Shown piece by piece: positions 10,045 through 20,217 of a DNA stretch of 64,000 bases. The stretch lies in the NCBI RefSeq assembly GCF_031729055.1, contig NZ_JAVMIP010000001.1, positions 1 to 64,000 on the forward strand. The letters are read 5' to 3'. This DNA comes from Pseudocalidococcus azoricus BACA0444 (GTDB lineage: Bacteria > Cyanobacteriota > Cyanobacteriia > Thermosynechococcales > Thermosynechococcaceae). The notes beneath the pieces are model-generated. The model ran no database searches and was not told the DNA's origin. It saw nothing but the letters and a program-made list of their open reading frames with translations. Position 1 is the first letter of the stretch. Every line of letters begins with the position of its first letter. Both the position numbers and the translations under genes were made by a program.

Positions 10045-10481
10045 AGGATTTCACCACTTGCAAATTAGACAGGCATAGCTGATGGGCATTATCCCTAAGT
10101 TTTTTACGTCTAGGGAACAACTTGCCTAACCAGAGGGGAGGCTTTTATAAACTTGAGATGCCAGGGGGGCAGGAGCAAAACAAGTGCCACGGACAAAGTC
10201 GGAATCAGAGCAGATTCTCAATAAAATTAGGCTTGACTTGCTCCTAGGATTGTCTTGATGCTATGTCTATCTCAATACTGAAGCTGATTTGGAAAAATGT
10301 TAGGGTAAATGCGGCATCTGGAAATAGGGGGGCAAATGGGGTGCATCAGCATAGGTTTCAAGTCTGCCGAGAAGTCTAATCGTTACTAATCCGCGCCTAC
10401 CTTTGGCTTGTGTATGACAACTCAACAATCAACATTCAGCCAAAACGTCTAGGGTAATCATTCCAGCTTGACCGTGATTCC
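10045..10481. other. Divergent intergenic region
   Basis: 437 bases between two divergent genes, so it must hold both promoters. A TTGACT near 10230 is a possible plus-strand -35 element, but no convincing -10 follows at 17 bases. I see no RNA gene, repeat or hairpin with a T-run. Confidence 0.4.
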
Positions 10482-13001
10482 GTGAAAAGTCCCGAAGAAC
10501 AAATTCGCCACCTCTTGGTGATTCAAGATAAAAATGACCGCCGCACCATTCCCCTTGAGGCGGGAACTTACTCCATTGGTCGTCACCCCAGCAATACCAT
10601 CGTTGTCAATTCCCGGATGGTCTCTCGGCAGCACGCCGTTTTATTACGAGTTTCTGATCCGCAAACGGGTAATTTTTTCTTTCGCTTACTGGATGGAGAT
10701 CTCCAGGGCAAGCGGAGTGCCAATGGCCTGAAGGTGAACGGCAAAACCTGTCACTCCCATATTTTGAAGCACCGAGATTTAATTATCTTTGGGGGAGATG
10801 TCCGCGCCCGCTATCATGCCATTTCTAACCTTTCGGATACTGGGTTTTCCCGCTATACCCAAGAGGCCCAATTTGCGAGTCTACCCGTGAGTGTCCGGGA
10901 TAGCCTACCCTATCAACCCTCTTCTCTGGATGTAGCCCAGGCCAAAATGCTCAGTGATGCGGCCATCTTACGTCTTTCCTCCTTTCCTGAATTAAGCCCC
11001 AATCCCATCCTGGAATTGGATCAAACCGGGCAAATTACCTATCTCAATCCGGCGGCCATTCGGGAGTTTAAGGACATCCAGGCCAATGATGCCCAACACC
11101 CCCTGCTAATGGATCTGCTTTTACCAACGGAATCCCAGGCCCCACCCCTCCGCATCCGGGAAGTCCAACTGGGTCATTCCCATTACGAACAAGTCATTCA
11201 ACCCCTCCCTGAAGCCAACTTAGTCCGTTGCTACATTACCAACATCACGGAGCGTAAACTGGCCCAACGCGCCCTCCAAGAAAGTGAAGAACGCTATGCC
11301 ATTGCGGCCCAAGGTGCTAATGATGGGCTTTGGGATTGGGATTTACGGACGAACGAAATCTACTTTTCAGATCGCTGGAAACAGATGCTTGGCCTGGCTA
11401 ATGTTGAGACTTCTCCAAGCCCAGAGACATGGCTTGAGGCGATTTATCCCGAGGATCAGACCCATGTCCAAATTGAAATTGAACAGCATTTATCTGGCGT
11501 GACCCCCCATTTAGAGTGCGAGTTTCGAGTTTTACACCCGGATGGAGGCCTGCGTTGGATGCGCGTCCGGGGCCTGGGCCTACGAGATGCGCGTCAGCAA
11601 CCCTATCGGATGGCTGGCTCCCTGACCGATATTACCGAGTATCGCCTGATCCAGGAGCAAATTCTCCATGATGCCCTTCACGATGCCATGACCGGGCTAC
11701 CCAATCGCATCTTGATGATGGATCGACTGGGCCAGGCCATGCAGCGGGCAAAACGGCGGCCCGGATATTTATTTGCCATCTTATTTTTAGATTTAGATCG
11801 CTTTAAGGTTCTCAATGACAGCCTGGGGCATTTGGTCGGCGATCAGCTTCTAATTGGGATTGCCCAGCGCTTAGTCAGTTGTCTGCGGGCTGAAGATACC
11901 ATTGCGCGCTTAGGGGGGGATGAATTTGCAATTCTCCTAGACGAAGTGGGGACAGTGGATTATGCCTGCCAAGTTGCGGAGCGGATCCTGACGGAATTGC
12001 GCCGACCGTTTATTTTAGAGGGCCATGAGGTGTTTACTGGGGTGAGCATTGGCATTGCCTTTAATACCCAAGAGCATCTCCAACCGGAAGACCTCCTGCG
12101 GGATGCAGATACCGCCATGTATCGGGCTAAATCCTTGGGGAAAGCTCGTTATGAGGTCTTCAGTACCGCCATGCGGGTGGAAGTTTTGGCCCTCCTGCAA
12201 CTGGAAACAGAACTACGGCGGGCGGTGGAGCGACAGGAATTTATGGTCTACTACCAACCGATTGTGGATTTGGCCCAGGCCCGGATCTGTGGCTTTGAAA
12301 CGCTGATTCGTTGGCAGCATCCTCGGCGCGGTGTGATTACCCCAGGGGAATTTATGGACATTGCCGAGGAAACGGGGCTGATTTTACCTATGAGTTGGTG
12401 GGTTCTAGAAACGGCCTGTCAGCAAATGCAACAGTGGTCTCAGCAATTTCCCAACTCCCAAGGCCTGGCCATCAGCGTTAATCTGACGGGGCAGCATTTT
12501 GCCCAACCCGACTTAGTTTCCCGCTTAGATAATATTCTGGCGGCGACCCAGTTTTCCCCGCAGCGACTGCGCTTGGAAGTGACCGAAACCATTTTGATGG
12601 AAAATACGGAACTGGCGGTGCAAGCCCTAGAATCCATCCGCACCCGCGGCATTCAAATCTACATGGATGACTTCGGGACGGGATACTCGTCTCTGAGCTA
12701 TCTCCACCGTTTTCCCATTGATACTCTCAAAATTGATCGCTGCTTTATTAGCCCGCTCCTCCACCCCGATATTCAAGGGGGTGGCATTGTCCAAACCATT
12801 CTCACCCTGGCAAAATCCTTACACCTGAATGTCGTGGCCGAAGGCGTTGAAACCGAAGCCCAATGCCAGGCCCTGCAACGGATGGGATGTACCTATGCCC
12901 AGGGCTATTTGTTTGCCCCACCCTTATCCACAGCCCACGTTGAGAATATCTTAGCCCAGGGATCTTTAGACATTAGTTGCCTCCAGACCCCCAAGCTTTA
13001 A
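10482..13001 (+). CDS. FHA-PAS-GGDEF-EAL cyclic-di-GMP signalling protein
   Basis: An 839-residue protein with a GTG start. Domains in order: FHA (about 20-110; IGRHPSNTIVVNSRMVSRQHA), a PAS-like region (about 165-260), a PAS with PAC (about 265-395; WDWDLRTNEIYFSDRWKQM), GGDEF (about 405-565; intact RLGGDEFAILL, with the product-inhibition site RAED five residues before GGDEF) and EAL (about 575-825). The EAL motif reads ETL, keeping the metal-binding Glu, and DDFGTGYSSLSYL is intact, so phosphodiesterase activity remains possible. No membrane segment is seen, so it is cytoplasmic. The FHA domain suggests that phospho-Ser/Thr input controls c-di-GMP turnover. Confidence 0.93.
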   Translation: MKSPEEQIRHLLVIQDKNDRRTIPLEAGTYSIGRHPSNTIVVNSRMVSRQHAVLLRVSDPQTGNFFFRLLDGDLQGKRSANGLKVNGKTCHSHILKHRDLIIFGGDVRARYHAISNLSDTGFSRYTQEAQFASLPVSVRDSLPYQPSSLDVAQAKMLSDAAILRLSSFPELSPNPILELDQTGQITYLNPAAIREFKDIQANDAQHPLLMDLLLPTESQAPPLRIREVQLGHSHYEQVIQPLPEANLVRCYITNITERKLAQRALQESEERYAIAAQGANDGLWDWDLRTNEIYFSDRWKQMLGLANVETSPSPETWLEAIYPEDQTHVQIEIEQHLSGVTPHLECEFRVLHPDGGLRWMRVRGLGLRDARQQPYRMAGSLTDITEYRLIQEQILHDALHDAMTGLPNRILMMDRLGQAMQRAKRRPGYLFAILFLDLDRFKVLNDSLGHLVGDQLLIGIAQRLVSCLRAEDTIARLGGDEFAILLDEVGTVDYACQVAERILTELRRPFILEGHEVFTGVSIGIAFNTQEHLQPEDLLRDADTAMYRAKSLGKARYEVFSTAMRVEVLALLQLETELRRAVERQEFMVYYQPIVDLAQARICGFETLIRWQHPRRGVITPGEFMDIAEETGLILPMSWWVLETACQQMQQWSQQFPNSQGLAISVNLTGQHFAQPDLVSRLDNILAATQFSPQRLRLEVTETILMENTELAVQALESIRTRGIQIYMDDFGTGYSSLSYLHRFPIDTLKIDRCFISPLLHPDIQGGGIVQTILTLAKSLHLNVVAEGVETEAQCQALQRMGCTYAQGYLFAPPLSTAHVENILAQGSLDISCLQTPKL

Positions 13002-13250
13002 GGCCTGACGCTCATCCATGGGTTTGCCCAAGCACGGCTGTGACCCCGCGGGATAAACTGATCGAGTCCCTGGCTGGGTAAGGGGGTAGGTGCAATTGGC
13101 TAAGATTCAACGCCCAAGATTAAGTTCTGGCTATGACCCTACTTTTAATTTTTTATAGAAAGTTGAAGGCTTACCCTCGGAGACTGGGTATGATCAGGCT
13201 AATCAGCAATTTACCCAGGGCTAGGTTGCTTTAGAACTTTTGGGGAGAGT

Positions 13251-13616
13251 ATGACAACAGTCTTAGTTGTGGATGATAGTCCGACTATGCGGGCCATGAT
13301 TGTAGAAACAATACTGAGTCTGGGTTTAGAGGTGACGGAAGCCAGTGATGGGATTGAAGCCCAGGCCAAGGTGAGTCAAACAGTTCCCGATTTAATTGTT
13401 TTAGATGTGGTCATGCCCCGGATGAATGGCTATGAATTTTGTCGGTGGGTCAAAAATGAACCTGCATCTCAGAATGTACCTGTGATTATGTGCAGCACCA
13501 AGGGGGAACCCTTTGATATTCACTGGGGTAAAAAGCAGGGGGTAGATGCTTACATTACCAAGCCCTTTAATCCCGATGATTTAATTGCCAAAATCAAGGA
13601 ACTCCTCACCCATTAA
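13251..13616 (+). CDS. CheY-like response regulator (PilH/PixH type)
   Basis: A 121-residue single receiver domain. Phosphoacceptor Asp in LIVLDVVMPRMNGYEF, acidic pair VVDDSPTMR, conserved Thr/Ser (IMCSTKG) and Lys (YITKPF). It has no output domain, so it works by protein contact. The sequence is of the type found in cyanobacterial pili/phototaxis clusters (PilG/PilH, PixG/PixH), but no chemotaxis genes are adjacent. It is separated from the upstream c-di-GMP gene by about 250 bases in which I see nothing clear. Confidence 0.9.
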   Translation: MTTVLVVDDSPTMRAMIVETILSLGLEVTEASDGIEAQAKVSQTVPDLIVLDVVMPRMNGYEFCRWVKNEPASQNVPVIMCSTKGEPFDIHWGKKQGVDAYITKPFNPDDLIAKIKELLTH

Positions 13617-13665
13617 GGGCGAATAATTAACGATTGAATGGTTGTGTTGAATATTTGTACTGACC

Positions 13666-14013
13666 TTGCTGAATCCATCTGAGTCATCCTGGTTAGATGC
13701 CCCGCTTCCCCATCCCTGGCCGGCAGGATATGTTTTCTATAGCCCTGGGGGTCTGTTTCGCTATGAAGTCTTGGGGGCCTGTTGTCGGCTGTTTGACCGA
13801 GAGCAATTACCTTGGCCCTGTTGTCGGCTGGCCTGGCGGAGTAAGGAACCCAGTTGGCGGCGGGTGGGACGGCGATTCATTGGAGATTTGGCCGCATCGG
13901 GACATCCCTGCTACTGGGTCAAAAACCTGGATGTGGGCGCAGTGGGTGTTATGACCCTCTATACCGTGAAATTTTCCCGAGAGGAACGGCTTTGGTGGTC
14001 AGGTAAACGTTAG
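13666..14013 (+). CDS. Small unknown protein, TTG start
   Basis: A possible 115-residue protein, rich in Trp, Arg and Cys, starting at TTG 13666 because the frame is closed by a TGA at 13648. I do not recognise it. A motif-like stretch is SGHPCYWVKNLDVGAVGVMTLYTVKF near the end. Its last 15 bases overlap the convergent M61 peptidase gene. An overlapping frame (13697-13954) is also open but looks less protein-like. Confidence 0.45.
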   Translation: MLNPSESSWLDAPLPHPWPAGYVFYSPGGLFRYEVLGACCRLFDREQLPWPCCRLAWRSKEPSWRRVGRRFIGDLAASGHPCYWVKNLDVGAVGVMTLYTVKFSREERLWWSGKR

Positions 14014-15792
14014 CCAGCCTTGGAGGAGTTTTTGCTGGCTGGGAGTCGGATTTTGAACCAGGCCGAGGTCATAACGGCTGGGTTGAGGAGTCGCTAAGGT
14101 CAAGGTGGTTTTACGCAACTGATCCTGATGAAACACCGTGATAGCCACCTCATCCCCAGGCCGATGCTCCTGTAACCGTTCCGACCATTTTTCCGCCCCA
14201 ATCCGCCAGCCATTCAGGGCCACCAGTTCATCGCCCACCGCCAGGCCGGCCCTCTGACCGGGGGAGTCGTAATCAACGGTTTTAATTGTCACCAAGCCCC
14301 GCTCTGTTTTCAGGGTAATTCCGGTGTAGGGGCAGGCTTTTCCAAGGCTCGGGCGCAGTTCCAGGCCAAAGGGTTCTAAATAGGGATTAAAGTCCAGTTC
14401 TACGGTTCCTTGGATATAGGTTTGCTCAAATTCGCTGAAATCTTCCCCAGCCACTTCACTAATTACGGCCCAAAGATGATCCGGCGTAAACCCAGCCCCG
14501 GCCTGGCGATAGTCTTGCCACAGTTGTTCCATCACCTGATTAAAATTGCGTTGATTGTGAAACTTAGCCCGAATTTTCAGATCCAGTAGCAGCGTCACCA
14601 AAGCCCCCTTGAGGTAGTAGGACATTTGGGAGTTGGGGCTATTAGCATCGGGACGGTAGAGCTTAATCCAGGTATCAAAACTGGAGTCATGGAGAGATTG
14701 CACTAGCCGCCCAGGGGTTGTGAGATACCGAGAAATGTCATCAGATAAGAGCTTGAAGTAAACCCCCTGATCATAGAGACCTGCCCAGAGGGGAATCAGT
14801 TGGTCGTAATAGCTAGTCACACCTTCACAAAACCAGAGGAAGTGGGTGTAATTTTCCTGGTCATAGTCAAAGCTGGCCAGGGCCTGGGGGCGAATCCGCT
14901 TTACATTCCAAAGGTGGAAAAATTCATGGGCCACCAAACCTAAAAAACGCTGGTAGGCCTCGGGCTGGACAAAACCAAAGCGGTTATAGATCAGGGAACA
15001 GGAATTTTGATGCTCCAGGCCCCCATACCCTTGTCCCGTCAGATGGAGGATAAAGGTGTAATCAGGATAGGGCAGCCCATCAAAGAGTTTTGCTTCCAGA
15101 GTAATAATCTTTTCTAGATCTGGAATGACCCGATCCGCCCGAAAGTTCCCTTCTCCCCAAACCGCAAGGCGATGGTCTTTCCCCAACACCCGGAAGTCAT
15201 AGACCCGATGGGTACCAATTTCAAAGGGACTATCTACAAGGGTGTCGTAGTCAGCCGCCAGAAAGGTATGGGACTCGGTGGGGATGGGCGGGAGGGCAGT
15301 GGTGATATGCCAATCCGGAGGGGGCTGAATCCTGATGGTAATGGGGAGTGACTCCAAGCCTGGGACATACACACAGAGGGCGGCTGGGTTGAAATAGGCA
15401 TGGGTGGCATCTAAGTGATTGGTGCGCACCGTCAGTTCATGGGCATAGACGCGGTAAGCAATCGTGATGGTGGTAATTTCCGGGGTGGCAATTTGCCAGT
15501 GGTTTTTGGTACATTTCCAGGCCTGGAGGGGCTGCCCAGCGGAACTGGCAACAAAATCTTGGACATGACGGGCATAGTCACGCACCAAATAGGAGCCAGG
15601 AGTCCAGACGGGCATTTTAAGATCCAAGACATCCTGCTGCCAGCCCGTCACCGTAAACATAACTTCAAATAAATGCGTCCAGGGCTGCGAAAAGCCAATC
15701 ACAAACTCCAGGCCGGGTTGCTGCCCCAAACATTGGTCAGGAGTGGCTGGGGAGGCTGGGTTGGGAGATGTGGCGGAAACAGAAGGGGACAT
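13999..15792 (-). CDS. M61 family metallopeptidase with C-terminal PDZ domain
   Basis: A 597-residue aminopeptidase of the glycyl-aminopeptidase type. The N-terminal beta domain is followed by the zinc site AHEFFHLWNVKRIRP (HExxH near residue 288) and a downstream Glu in WFCEGVTSYY, both intact. The C-terminal PDZ domain (about residues 490-590) shows GQRAGLAVGDELVALNG. No signal peptide is apparent, so it is probably cytoplasmic. The family is common in cyanobacteria. It trims N-terminal residues from peptides; the natural substrate is unknown. Confidence 0.92.
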   Translation of the reverse strand: MSPSVSATSPNPASPATPDQCLGQQPGLEFVIGFSQPWTHLFEVMFTVTGWQQDVLDLKMPVWTPGSYLVRDYARHVQDFVASSAGQPLQAWKCTKNHWQIATPEITTITIAYRVYAHELTVRTNHLDATHAYFNPAALCVYVPGLESLPITIRIQPPPDWHITTALPPIPTESHTFLAADYDTLVDSPFEIGTHRVYDFRVLGKDHRLAVWGEGNFRADRVIPDLEKIITLEAKLFDGLPYPDYTFILHLTGQGYGGLEHQNSCSLIYNRFGFVQPEAYQRFLGLVAHEFFHLWNVKRIRPQALASFDYDQENYTHFLWFCEGVTSYYDQLIPLWAGLYDQGVYFKLLSDDISRYLTTPGRLVQSLHDSSFDTWIKLYRPDANSPNSQMSYYLKGALVTLLLDLKIRAKFHNQRNFNQVMEQLWQDYRQAGAGFTPDHLWAVISEVAGEDFSEFEQTYIQGTVELDFNPYLEPFGLELRPSLGKACPYTGITLKTERGLVTIKTVDYDSPGQRAGLAVGDELVALNGWRIGAEKWSERLQEHRPGDEVAITVFHQDQLRKTTLTLATPQPSRYDLGLVQNPTPSQQKLLQGWLTFT

Positions 15793-15831
15793 AGGTCGAG
15801 ATCACGGGCAGATAGGGGCGGGAAATCTAGC

Positions 15832-18549
15832 TTAGGAAAATAGGGACTGCACGGGTAAATCTAGGGGTGGGCGTTGTCCCCACTGCTGTAACTTAGCAGC
15901 TAAATCCTGCTTACGGACAGGTTTACTCAAGTAGTCATCCATCCCCGCCCCATAGCACCGTTGACGATCCTCAGGCATGGCATTGGCAGTGAGGGCAATA
16001 ATCGGCACATGGGTGGCAGTCCGTTGTTCCTTAGCCCGAATTTGGCGAGTGGCTTCAAACCCATCCATTTCTGGCATTTGGCAATCCATAAAAATCAGAT
16101 CATATCCGACTGTCTCCCAGGCCAGCACGGCTTCTAGGCCATTACTCACCACATCTGCCCCATAGCCAAGGTTCTTTAACTGCCGCAGGGCTACCTTTTG
16201 ATTGGTGACATTATCTTCGGCAACTAAAATTCTTAGGGAGGACTCAGAGGGTGTGATCAGCACTTCAGGGATTGGGGGCGCAGACGGGGCTGCCGGGGGA
16301 GTCAGAAGTGCCACTAGGGTATTAAACAAGCGCGATGGGCGAACAGGCTTGACTAAATAGGCATCAAATTCCGCTCGACATTGGGGATCCGTTGGCCCCA
16401 GGGATGTGAGCATAACGAGGGGGATTGTTTGGGCCAAGGGAAGTTGGCGAATTTGCCGGCCGAGGGTGAGACCATCCACATCGGGCATCTGCATATCCAA
16501 AAGGGCAAGATCAACCCCCTGGCCAGAAGCATGGTTGCTGTTCAGAACCTCTAGGGCGGCGTGGGCACTCATGGCAGTCAGAACCTCCAGGCCCCAGTGG
16601 CGCAGATGATAGCGGCTAATGTCTAAGTTAGTTTGGTTATCATCCACCAAAAGCACCCGTTTGCCCACCAGGCCCGGGGGAGCCACGAGGGGGTCTGCCG
16701 CTGTTCCCAGGGGAAAAGGAATTTCAAACCAAAAACAGGAACCCACCCCCTCCGTACTCTCAACCCCAATTTGCCCACCCATCATTTCCACAATTTGCCG
16801 ACAGATGGCTAAGCCGAGGCCTGTGCCCCCATATTTCCGGGTTGTTGAGGCATCCACTTGGGTAAAGGGTTGGAAGAGTTTGGGTAAGGCCGCCGCCGGA
16901 ATCCCAATCCCCGTATCTTCGACTGTGAAGCGCAACAGGGTGGTTGGGGGTACTGCTTCTGGTGTAGATTCCCCTGAAAAGGCAGTTTGCCCCATCTCAT
17001 CCCCGCTCCGGACGCGAATCACCACCTCTCCCGCGCTAGTAAACTTCAGGGCATTGTTGACCAGGTTAACTAACACTTGCCGGAGGCGACTTTCATCTCC
17101 TTTTAACCAGGCCGGGACATCGTACTCCACCAGGGCCGCAAGTTCTAAATTTTTCCGATGGGCATTCCCCGCCAACAGGTCTACCACTTCATCCACACAG
17201 GCCTGGAGGTTAAAATTTACCATCTCCAACTGCATTTCATGGGCTTCTAGCTTGGAAAAATCAAGGATTTCATTAATGACCGTCAACAGGTTTTCGCTGC
17301 CTAGACGGACGGTTTCCACATAGTCCCGCTGTTCCGTATCCAGTCGCGTTTCTAACAGTAGGCCCGTCATCCCAACAATGGCGTTGAGGGGGGTGCGAAT
17401 TTCATGACTCATGGTGGCCATAAAGCTGGTTTTCACCTGGAGGGCCTGGGTGAGTTGTTTTTGTGAAGACTCTAATGCCGCCAGCATCCCATTAATGTTC
17501 CGCTCTAGGGCTGATAACTCATCTCCGCCACGCACTGGTAAACGTTGGCAGACATCTCCCGAACGGCGGATTTGACTCACCCCCGCACTCATCGTCGATA
17601 ATCTGGCCAGCACCAACCGCTCCAGCAACAGAAGCATAATTGCGCCAAAAATGAGACCCACACCACCACTAGCTCCCACCAAGACCCAACGACTTTCTTC
17701 GGCCAACAGGGGGATGCTGGGGCTGACCTCTAGGCGCAAAATGGCCGCCGGTTTTTGATTAATCCCCATCAAGAAGACATAGGTGGCTAGATCACCATTT
17801 TTGAGGGGGGTGATCACCGGATGAGCAAAATCAAGATCAAGATATTGTTCTCTGACTCTGTTCTCTGTGTCGCTAAAATCAGGCAGATACAGACCACTGG
17901 CGATGGGAATTAGGGTGACTGGGGCCTGAATAATATGGGAGATGCGTTGACTGAAGCGACTATCTAAGAATTGACCATAAATTGCTGTTCCCCTGACCGG
18001 GCCTTGGTTTTGAGAATTTAAGATTGGCTGAGCCGTAAACAGTAAAACCCCTTCGCGCAGATGAATTAAACCCACATGACGATCCCCCGGCCACTTAGCC
18101 ATTAACCGTCCAGATTCAATGTAGGGAAGAAAATCCTTTGGCAGGGCCTGAACATTAATATTGTTGGAATAAAACGTACCTCCATAGACCAGTTCCCCCT
18201 CTCGATTCACAATTGCAATCAGGTTAATATCCAAATTCTTATAGGTGTCTGGAATCAGGTTGGCCTGCAAATACTCAAGATTGCCATCCAGAACAAACTG
18301 ATAGGTTTCATCCCAGGCCGACCAGCTTTGAAAATCCCTAGTGAAGTCTTCTTTCTTCAGTTCTACCAAGTTGAAAATTGCATCAGCCCCTCTTTTAGCC
18401 CGGGCCTGGGTGTCGGCATGAATGTTGTGATTGAGGACAGAAACGGAAATTCCATAGATAATACTCACCAGGCCCACCAAGGTTGCTCCGGTAATAGCTA
18501 AGGTTTTTTGCCGCAAACTCCAATGCAACTTTAGACTTGACCTCAACAA
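15832..18549 (-). CDS. CHASE4 hybrid histidine kinase with two receiver domains
   Basis: A 905-residue membrane sensor. TM1 near residues 15-38, an extracytoplasmic CHASE4 sensor (about 55-270; SWSAWDETYQFV), TM2 near 285-308, HAMP (about 310-365), HisKA with MATMSHEIRTPLNAIVG (His near 385), and HATPase_c (NALKF, DTGIGIP, GGTGLGLAI). Receiver 1 has LLVDDNQTN and LALLDMQMPDVDG; receiver 2 has ILVAEDNVTNQ and LIFMDCQMPEMDG. All phosphotransfer residues are present. No cognate regulator is adjacent. The gene is followed by the M61 peptidase gene and preceded 60 bases away by the TolC-like gene, on the same strand. Confidence 0.94.
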   Translation of the reverse strand: MLRSSLKLHWSLRQKTLAITGATLVGLVSIIYGISVSVLNHNIHADTQARAKRGADAIFNLVELKKEDFTRDFQSWSAWDETYQFVLDGNLEYLQANLIPDTYKNLDINLIAIVNREGELVYGGTFYSNNINVQALPKDFLPYIESGRLMAKWPGDRHVGLIHLREGVLLFTAQPILNSQNQGPVRGTAIYGQFLDSRFSQRISHIIQAPVTLIPIASGLYLPDFSDTENRVREQYLDLDFAHPVITPLKNGDLATYVFLMGINQKPAAILRLEVSPSIPLLAEESRWVLVGASGGVGLIFGAIMLLLLERLVLARLSTMSAGVSQIRRSGDVCQRLPVRGGDELSALERNINGMLAALESSQKQLTQALQVKTSFMATMSHEIRTPLNAIVGMTGLLLETRLDTEQRDYVETVRLGSENLLTVINEILDFSKLEAHEMQLEMVNFNLQACVDEVVDLLAGNAHRKNLELAALVEYDVPAWLKGDESRLRQVLVNLVNNALKFTSAGEVVIRVRSGDEMGQTAFSGESTPEAVPPTTLLRFTVEDTGIGIPAAALPKLFQPFTQVDASTTRKYGGTGLGLAICRQIVEMMGGQIGVESTEGVGSCFWFEIPFPLGTAADPLVAPPGLVGKRVLLVDDNQTNLDISRYHLRHWGLEVLTAMSAHAALEVLNSNHASGQGVDLALLDMQMPDVDGLTLGRQIRQLPLAQTIPLVMLTSLGPTDPQCRAEFDAYLVKPVRPSRLFNTLVALLTPPAAPSAPPIPEVLITPSESSLRILVAEDNVTNQKVALRQLKNLGYGADVVSNGLEAVLAWETVGYDLIFMDCQMPEMDGFEATRQIRAKEQRTATHVPIIALTANAMPEDRQRCYGAGMDDYLSKPVRKQDLAAKLQQWGQRPPLDLPVQSLFS

Positions 18550-18609
18550 ATGAACCAGATGGAGGAATCGCTCATCCCAGGCCTAGCAGAAAATCACCAG
18601 CTTCGGCAA

Positions 18610-20217
18610 TTAGGGGGTGGCTGTAATGTTACGGGGATTTAAGGGCAGACCACTGACATACCGCTGGAGGGCAGAAATGGCCCGGTTGTAGTCCACAGTG
18701 GCACTGAGCAGATTACTTTGGGACTGGGTCAAGGAGGTTTCCGCATTACTGACTTCGAGTTGTGTCCCGACCCCGGCCTGGAATCGTAATCGAGCTAACC
18801 TGAGTCCCTCTGTGGCCTGTTGGACAGCAACCCGGTTGGTGCGGATATTTTGGTCACTGGATTGCAAGGTGTAGTAGGCCTGCTCAATCTGAAAGCGAAT
18901 TAAATTCCGAAAATTGGCAAACTGGGCTTCGGCAATGGCGGCACTGGCTTCCTGCTGCGCGGCACTGGCCTTAGATGCTCCCCCGTCAAACAACACCAAA
19001 CTTAGTTGCCCATTCACGGCATAGCCCACTTGGGGATCGGAACTGTCGGCCAAGTCATCAGCCCCATTGCCCGTGGCGGAGATCGAAATTTGCGGCCCCA
19101 AGTTCCCGAGAGCTACCCGCCGTTGTTGGAGGGCGACATTCCGTTGACTAATTTGCTGGGCTAGTTCGACTCGGTTGCGAAATCCCAAGGCAATGCTTTG
19201 CTCCAGGGATAACTGCCATTCCCCAATCACTTGAATCGGATCCGCAGCGGAAAGGTTAACCGTATTGGCCACATTCAGGGTTTGGGCCAGTTGGCGGCGG
19301 GCCGTGGATTGTTGGCTCTGGGCCTGGATTAACTGTTGTTGATTATTAGCCAGTTGTACCTCGGCCTGGAGGACTTCAAAGACGGTTCCCAGGCCAGCCT
19401 TTTCTCGAGCCACCGCATCCCGGAGACTAATGCGCGAATTTTCCACCGCGGCCTGGGCAATTCGGACAAGGGCATCGGCCTGTTGAATGTCGTAGTAGTT
19501 ATTGGTGACATCAAACCGCAGTTGTTCCAGTTGGCGTTGGAGGTCTAATTCGGCATTACGAACCTGTTCTTGAGCCGCTTTGATCGAGCCATCCCGTTGC
19601 CCAGAGGTAAAGACGTTATAGCTCAATTGCAACGAAGCACTGGCCGGCGCACTAAAGGTATTAATCGTGTTGGGGCGACCCTGAAGAAATTGTTGCAGGG
19701 GAGGAAGGTTGTTAAATTGATTTTGAATTTCTTGATTGGAGATTTTCAGGAGGGCGGAATCATTGGCCCCAACACTGGTGGCAAAGCTCAGGTTCGGATA
19801 AAGGGCTGCTTCGGACTGGCGTAAACTGGCCCGGCTTTGACGGAGTTGTTGCTCAATGACTTGCAATTGGGGATTGTTGCGGCGGGCCACCTCTACGGAT
19901 TGGGCCAGGCTCAGGGGTTGATTCAAATCAATTTTGACTTCCTCTGGGCGAGTGGGCAGATAGAGGGGATCAGGACTGGGATTGAGACGGACTAATTCTC
20001 CTGAAGATGTGGGTGCTGGGCCACCGGTGGCGGGCAGGTTTGGAAAAGCAGCACCATTGGACTGGGGAGGTTGTAAGGGCATCGGAGTATTCGTCTGGGC
20101 CAATGTCACTGGCATTACCAGCCCCGCGAAAACAGTAGTTAACCCAAAACTCCCTAACAATCCACGGGTAACTGGGTTGAATAATCCGGGTTTCCAATGC
20201 AGATTCACAAACTTCAC
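18610..20217 (-). CDS. TolC family outer-membrane efflux/secretion channel
   Basis: A 535-residue protein. Signal peptide (GLTTVFAGLVMPVTLAQT), then a Pro-rich linker, then the duplicated outer-membrane efflux repeat (LSLAQSVEVARRNNPQLQVIEQ at about 100 and LSLEQSIALGFRNRVELAQQ at about 330), rich in Gln/Ala coiled-coil helix. Such proteins form the trimeric tunnel of type I secretion and tripartite efflux and are the main TolC of cyanobacteria. No membrane-fusion protein is adjacent. Confidence 0.92.
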   Translation of the reverse strand: MKFVNLHWKPGLFNPVTRGLLGSFGLTTVFAGLVMPVTLAQTNTPMPLQPPQSNGAAFPNLPATGGPAPTSSGELVRLNPSPDPLYLPTRPEEVKIDLNQPLSLAQSVEVARRNNPQLQVIEQQLRQSRASLRQSEAALYPNLSFATSVGANDSALLKISNQEIQNQFNNLPPLQQFLQGRPNTINTFSAPASASLQLSYNVFTSGQRDGSIKAAQEQVRNAELDLQRQLEQLRFDVTNNYYDIQQADALVRIAQAAVENSRISLRDAVAREKAGLGTVFEVLQAEVQLANNQQQLIQAQSQQSTARRQLAQTLNVANTVNLSAADPIQVIGEWQLSLEQSIALGFRNRVELAQQISQRNVALQQRRVALGNLGPQISISATGNGADDLADSSDPQVGYAVNGQLSLVLFDGGASKASAAQQEASAAIAEAQFANFRNLIRFQIEQAYYTLQSSDQNIRTNRVAVQQATEGLRLARLRFQAGVGTQLEVSNAETSLTQSQSNLLSATVDYNRAISALQRYVSGLPLNPRNITATP

